The translations under genes were made by a program, and so were the position numbers. From positions 1-9,109 of the forward strand of contig CALLYR010000614.1 in assembly GCA_937859005.1 (NCBI GenBank): 9,109 nt of DNA, read 5' to 3'. This document shows, piece by piece, positions 6,779-9,109 of the stretch. Origin of the DNA: an uncultured Paracoccus sp. GTDB lineage: Bacteria; Pseudomonadota; Alphaproteobacteria; Rhodobacterales; Rhodobacteraceae. The notes under the pieces were generated by a model. That model did no database searches, was not told the DNA's origin, and saw nothing but the letters and a program-made list of their open reading frames with translations. Positions within the stretch are counted from its first letter, which is position 1, and the number at the start of each line of letters is the position of its first letter.

Positions 6779-7405
6779 ATGGTTCCGTCGTTCATGAGAT
6801 CGTTTGAAGAGTTGCGGACGCTCGCCGAAGGCGAAGATGGCGCAGGAGTTTGGAGCATTCTGTTGTCTTCAAACCCAAGCCTCTCGGCAGAGTTCGCAAA
6901 TCGGTACCAGGAAGTGTTCAATTCAGTTGTGGACAGGACTTGGCATCTGACGGTCGGGGCGCTGCATGCCAACAAGACAAACTTCTCGGGAGATACGATC
7001 AAGTACGCAGAGGATGAGAAATTTCACGGCGAAGCGGTGTCATTCAGAAATTCTCTCCTTTCGCAGGGGCGTGACTTGCCCGAACTCAGCATCGTCTTTT
7101 TCGATCCTCGGCGCAGCGATCAGAACGCCCCGGTTGTCATTCTTCCCTTGGACGCGCAGAAAATCAGCCACCATGACTTATACAAGAGCGGCTTTCAAGT
7201 AGCCCACACTGCAGTCCTAAGGACGTTTGGCTCTCTTGGGACAAGCCCCTACAATGCTATTCCAATTGAAAGATCAAGTGAATTTTTTGAAGAACTTGAG
7301 CGTCAACTAAAACTGGCCAGGCTGAAATCCTTTCTTGTTCTTGCCGGAAGATTCGTGGTGACCAGCCTCCTGGCAGGGATTATCGCCTATCCTGTCGCAG
7401 GGTGA
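6779..7405 (+). CDS. Uncharacterised protein with a C-terminal hydrophobic tail
   Basis: 208 residues; I do not recognise the family. GGAGG at 6768-6772, 6 nt before the ATG, supports start 6779 over the internal Met at codon 6. Residues 1-180 look soluble and mixed alpha/beta: a helical start (about 4-18), a possible helix at 36-52, a strand-like LSIVFFDP (103-110), strand-like PVVILPL (118-124), and a charged helix at about 166-182. Residues 184-206 are hydrophobic with a single central Arg191, and only two residues follow. This suggests a tail-anchored or monotopic membrane protein with the body in the cytoplasm. No signal peptide is seen. Base and codon use differ from its neighbours: 22 G/C of 60 at 7261-7320, against 39 of 60 at 5701-5760 in glnA, with AGA, TTG, CTA, AAA and TTT codons frequent. 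Recent acquisition is likely; function is unknown. Confidence 0.75.
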   Translation: MVPSFMRSFEELRTLAEGEDGAGVWSILLSSNPSLSAEFANRYQEVFNSVVDRTWHLTVGALHANKTNFSGDTIKYAEDEKFHGEAVSFRNSLLSQGRDLPELSIVFFDPRRSDQNAPVVILPLDAQKISHHDLYKSGFQVAHTAVLRTFGSLGTSPYNAIPIERSSEFFEELERQLKLARLKSFLVLAGRFVVTSLLAGIIAYPVAG

Positions 7406-7414
7406 AGCATCGTC

Positions 7415-7443
7415 TTGAGATTTCTGTTTCCGTCACATGGCAT
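7415..7443 (+). promoter_or_regulatory. Weak candidate promoter for purB
   Basis: TTGAGA (7415-7420) and TGGCAT (7438-7443) are separated by 17 nt. The -35 is good and the -10 is poor (3 of 6 to TATAAT), which is not unusual for GC-rich alphaproteobacteria. If real, transcription would begin about 45 bp before purB. Seen by eye only. Confidence 0.25.
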
Positions 7444-7450
7444 TTGAAAG

Positions 7451-7465
7451 CCCGACATTTTCGGG
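7451..7465. repeat. Small hairpin between the orphan gene and purB
   Basis: CCCGA (7451-7455), loop CATTT, TCGGG (7461-7465). It is a 5-bp stem with no T run after it. It sits 46 bp after the orphan gene stop and just ahead of the purB leader. It could be a weak transcript end or leader structure; no firm role can be assigned. Confidence 0.25.
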
Positions 7466-7481
7466 GTAAATGAACCGTCCA

Positions 7482-7490
7482 CATGCGAGG
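7482..7490 (+). repeat. Right copy of the 9-bp direct repeat (CATGCGAGG)
   Basis: Identical to 6620-6628. This copy ends 6 nt before the purB ATG, and its GAGG (7487-7490) doubles as the purB ribosome-binding site. The match may therefore partly reflect selection for the ribosome site. Confidence 0.5.
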
Positions 7491-7496
7491 CCCGCC

Positions 7497-8804
7497 ATGA
7501 TCCCCCGCTATTCTCGCCCCGAAATGGTCGCCATCTGGTCGCCCGAGACGAGGTTCCGCATCTGGTATGAAATCGAGGCCCATGCCTGCGACGCGCAGGC
7601 CGACCTTGGCGTGATCCCGCGCGAGAATGCCGAGGCCGTCTGGAAGGCAAAGGATGTCACCTTCGACGTGGCCCGCATCGACGAGATCGAGGCGGTGACC
7701 AAGCATGACGTGATCGCCTTCCTGACCCATCTGGCCGAACATGTGGGCGCGGATCAGGCGCGCTTTGTCCATCAGGGCATGACCAGTTCGGACGTGCTGG
7801 ATACCACGCTGAACGTCCAGCTTGTCCGCGCCGCCGACATCCTGCTGGCCGATATGGACAAGGTACTGGACGCGCTGAAGCGCCGCGCCTTCGAGCACAA
7901 GGACACGATCCGCATCGGGCGCAGCCACGGCATCCACGCCGAACCGACCACCATGGGCCTGACCTTCGCCCGCTTCCACGCCGAGATGGCGCGCGGCCGC
8001 GAGCGGCTGGAGCGCGCACGGGAAGAGGTCGCCACCGGCGCGATTTCCGGCGCGGTCGGCACTTTCGCCAACATCGACCCGCGCGTCGAGGAGCATGTCT
8101 GCGCGAAGCTGGGCCTGCGGCCCGAGCCGATTTCCACCCAGGTCATCCCGCGCGACCGGCACGCGATGTTCTTTGCCACGCTGGGCGTCATCGCCAGTTC
8201 CATCGAGAACATCGCCATCGAGATCCGCCACATGCAGCGGACCGAGGTGCTGGAGGCCGAGGAATATTTCTCGCCGGGCCAGAAAGGGTCCAGCGCCATG
8301 CCGCACAAGCGCAACCCGGTGCTGACCGAAAACCTGACCGGCCTTGCCCGGCTGGTCCGCATGGCGGTGATCCCGGCGATGGAGAACGTGGCGCTGTGGC
8401 ATGAACGCGACATCAGCCATTCCAGCGTTGAACGCGGCATCGCCCCCGATGCGACGATCACGCTGGATTTCGCGCTGAACCGGCTGGCGGGGGTGATCGA
8501 CAGACTGGTCGTCTATCCCGACAACATGCTGAAGAACATGAACAAGTTCAAGGGACTGGTAATGTCGCAGCGGGTCCTGCTGGCGCTGACGCAGGCGGGC
8601 GTGTCGCGCGAGGACGCCTATCGGCTGGTCCAGCGCAACGCGATGAAGGTCTGGGAGCAGGGCGCCGACTTCAAGGAGGAGTTGCTGGCCGATCCCGAGG
8701 TGACGGCGGCCCTGAGCCCGGTCCAGATCGAGGAAAAGTTCGATCTGGGCTATCACACGAAACATGTGGACACGATCTTCCGCCGGGTCTTCGGCACGGC
8801 CTGA
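7497..8804 (+). CDS. purB: Adenylosuccinate lyase
   Basis: 435 residues. The enzyme acts twice in purine synthesis: it cleaves SAICAR to AICAR and adenylosuccinate to AMP, releasing fumarate each time. It belongs to the aspartase/fumarase superfamily and is a homotetramer with shared active sites. The length and sequence follow the Bacillus subtilis/Thermotoga type: N-terminus MIPRYSRPEM, TKHDVIAF (68-75, His70), FVHQGMTSSDVLDTTL (90-105, His92), GRSHGIHAEPTT (141-152, His144 as expected general acid), and the flexible signature loop GQKGSSAMPHKRNP (261-274, catalytic Ser265). WHERDISHSSVER at 301-313 is also characteristic. ATG 7497 is chosen because GAGG lies 6 nt upstream and the family N-terminus begins there; an in-frame ATG at 7470 would add nine atypical residues. 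It stands apart from other pur genes here. Confidence 0.97.
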   Translation: MIPRYSRPEMVAIWSPETRFRIWYEIEAHACDAQADLGVIPRENAEAVWKAKDVTFDVARIDEIEAVTKHDVIAFLTHLAEHVGADQARFVHQGMTSSDVLDTTLNVQLVRAADILLADMDKVLDALKRRAFEHKDTIRIGRSHGIHAEPTTMGLTFARFHAEMARGRERLERAREEVATGAISGAVGTFANIDPRVEEHVCAKLGLRPEPISTQVIPRDRHAMFFATLGVIASSIENIAIEIRHMQRTEVLEAEEYFSPGQKGSSAMPHKRNPVLTENLTGLARLVRMAVIPAMENVALWHERDISHSSVERGIAPDATITLDFALNRLAGVIDRLVVYPDNMLKNMNKFKGLVMSQRVLLALTQAGVSREDAYRLVQRNAMKVWEQGADFKEELLADPEVTAALSPVQIEEKFDLGYHTKHVDTIFRRVFGTA

Positions 8805-8836
8805 GGGCGTTCATGCCTTGTTAGGATGCCCATGCG

Positions 8837-9109
8837 ATGCTGCCTGTCGAGGGGTTCGATTCGACGGGGGCGCGCATGTTCATGGCGGCGCCGGGGCTGA
8901 CGCCCCGGCAGAAGGCGGCGGTAGTCGTGCGGCTGATGCTGGCAGACGGGGCCGATCTGGATCTGTCCGCCCTGCCGCCTGCGGCGCAGTCGCTGCTGGC
9001 GCAGGCGATGGCCGAAATGGACCTGGTGGACCGCGCCACCTGCGAAGCGGTGCTGGCCGAATTCTGTGACCAGATCGACAGCCTGGGCGCGGCATTCCCC
9101 GGCGATCTG
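8837..9109 (+). CDS. N-terminal part of a FliG-like flagellar motor switch protein (cut by the window edge)
   Basis: From ATG 8837 the frame stays open for 91 codons to the last base, so the gene runs off the right edge. After about 20 variable residues comes LTPRQKAAVVVRLMLADG (21-38), which resembles the opening helix of the FliG N-terminal domain (usually LT..QKAAILL..LG). Then follow helices with LSALPPAAQSLLAQAMAEM (43-61), LVDRATCEAVLAEFCDQI (63-80) and SLGAAFPGDL (82-91), in the style I associate with rhodobacterial FliG. FliG couples the MS ring protein FliF to the C ring and the stator. AGGA at 8823-8826 lies 10 nt before ATG 8837. In-frame ATGs at 8876 and 8882 are alternatives, closer to the conserved part. 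No other flagellar gene is visible, and purB lies 32 bp upstream on the same strand. The catalytic torque domain is outside the window. Confidence 0.62.
   Translation, partial: MLPVEGFDSTGARMFMAAPGLTPRQKAAVVVRLMLADGADLDLSALPPAAQSLLAQAMAEMDLVDRATCEAVLAEFCDQIDSLGAAFPGDL

Noticed and set aside
6612..6797. 61-codon frame starting at GTG 6612, overlapping the orphan gene start by 19 bp
   Set aside because: The codon use looks random, there is no recognisable motif, and it runs across both the inverted repeat and the ribosome site of the next gene. A tiny leader peptide cannot be excluded.

Overview
The window is a chromosomal, mostly housekeeping segment of a GC-rich alphaproteobacterium. The codon bias, the glnB-glnA pair with an nnr gene diverging from it, the tRNA-Leu/tig arrangement and a FliG-like protein of the type I associate with Rhodobacterales all suggest the family Rhodobacteraceae. 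Paracoccus is a reasonable guess, but it rests on general resemblance and not on a search.

Layout: (1) 1-327, + strand, the 3' end of an unrecognised gene entering from the left. (2) 384-1469, + strand, a YihY/BrkB-family inner-membrane protein. (3) 1471-1494, a perfect hairpin terminator shared by the two convergent genes. (4) On the - strand, read right to left: nnr (4665-3043, bifunctional NAD(P)HX epimerase/dehydratase), a tRNA-Leu with anticodon UAG (2957-2873), then tig (2850-1516, trigger factor). (5) A 152-bp divergent control region. (6) On the + strand, glnB (4818-5156, PII signal protein) and glnA (5196-6602, glutamine synthetase type I), which form a nitrogen-assimilation operon. 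(7) 6603-7496, an AT-richer island with one uncharacterised gene (6779-7405) that encodes a soluble domain with a C-terminal hydrophobic tail. (8) purB (7497-8804, adenylosuccinate lyase). (9) 8837 to the right edge, the first 91 codons of a FliG-like protein.

The glnBA pair carries its own post-translational control sites: Tyr51 of PII, which is uridylylated, and Tyr397 of GlnA, which is adenylylated. A weak NtrC-like palindrome lies upstream. The other core genes serve unrelated housekeeping tasks: metabolite repair, nascent-chain folding and purine synthesis.

Most of the window is ordinary. The one accessory-looking piece is the orphan gene between glnA and purB. Its base composition and codon use differ from its neighbours, an inverted repeat lies upstream of it, and a 9-bp direct repeat brackets the whole insert. 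I found no convincing complete novel multi-gene system, CRISPR array or transposase. No stretch longer than 300 bases lacks a gene.
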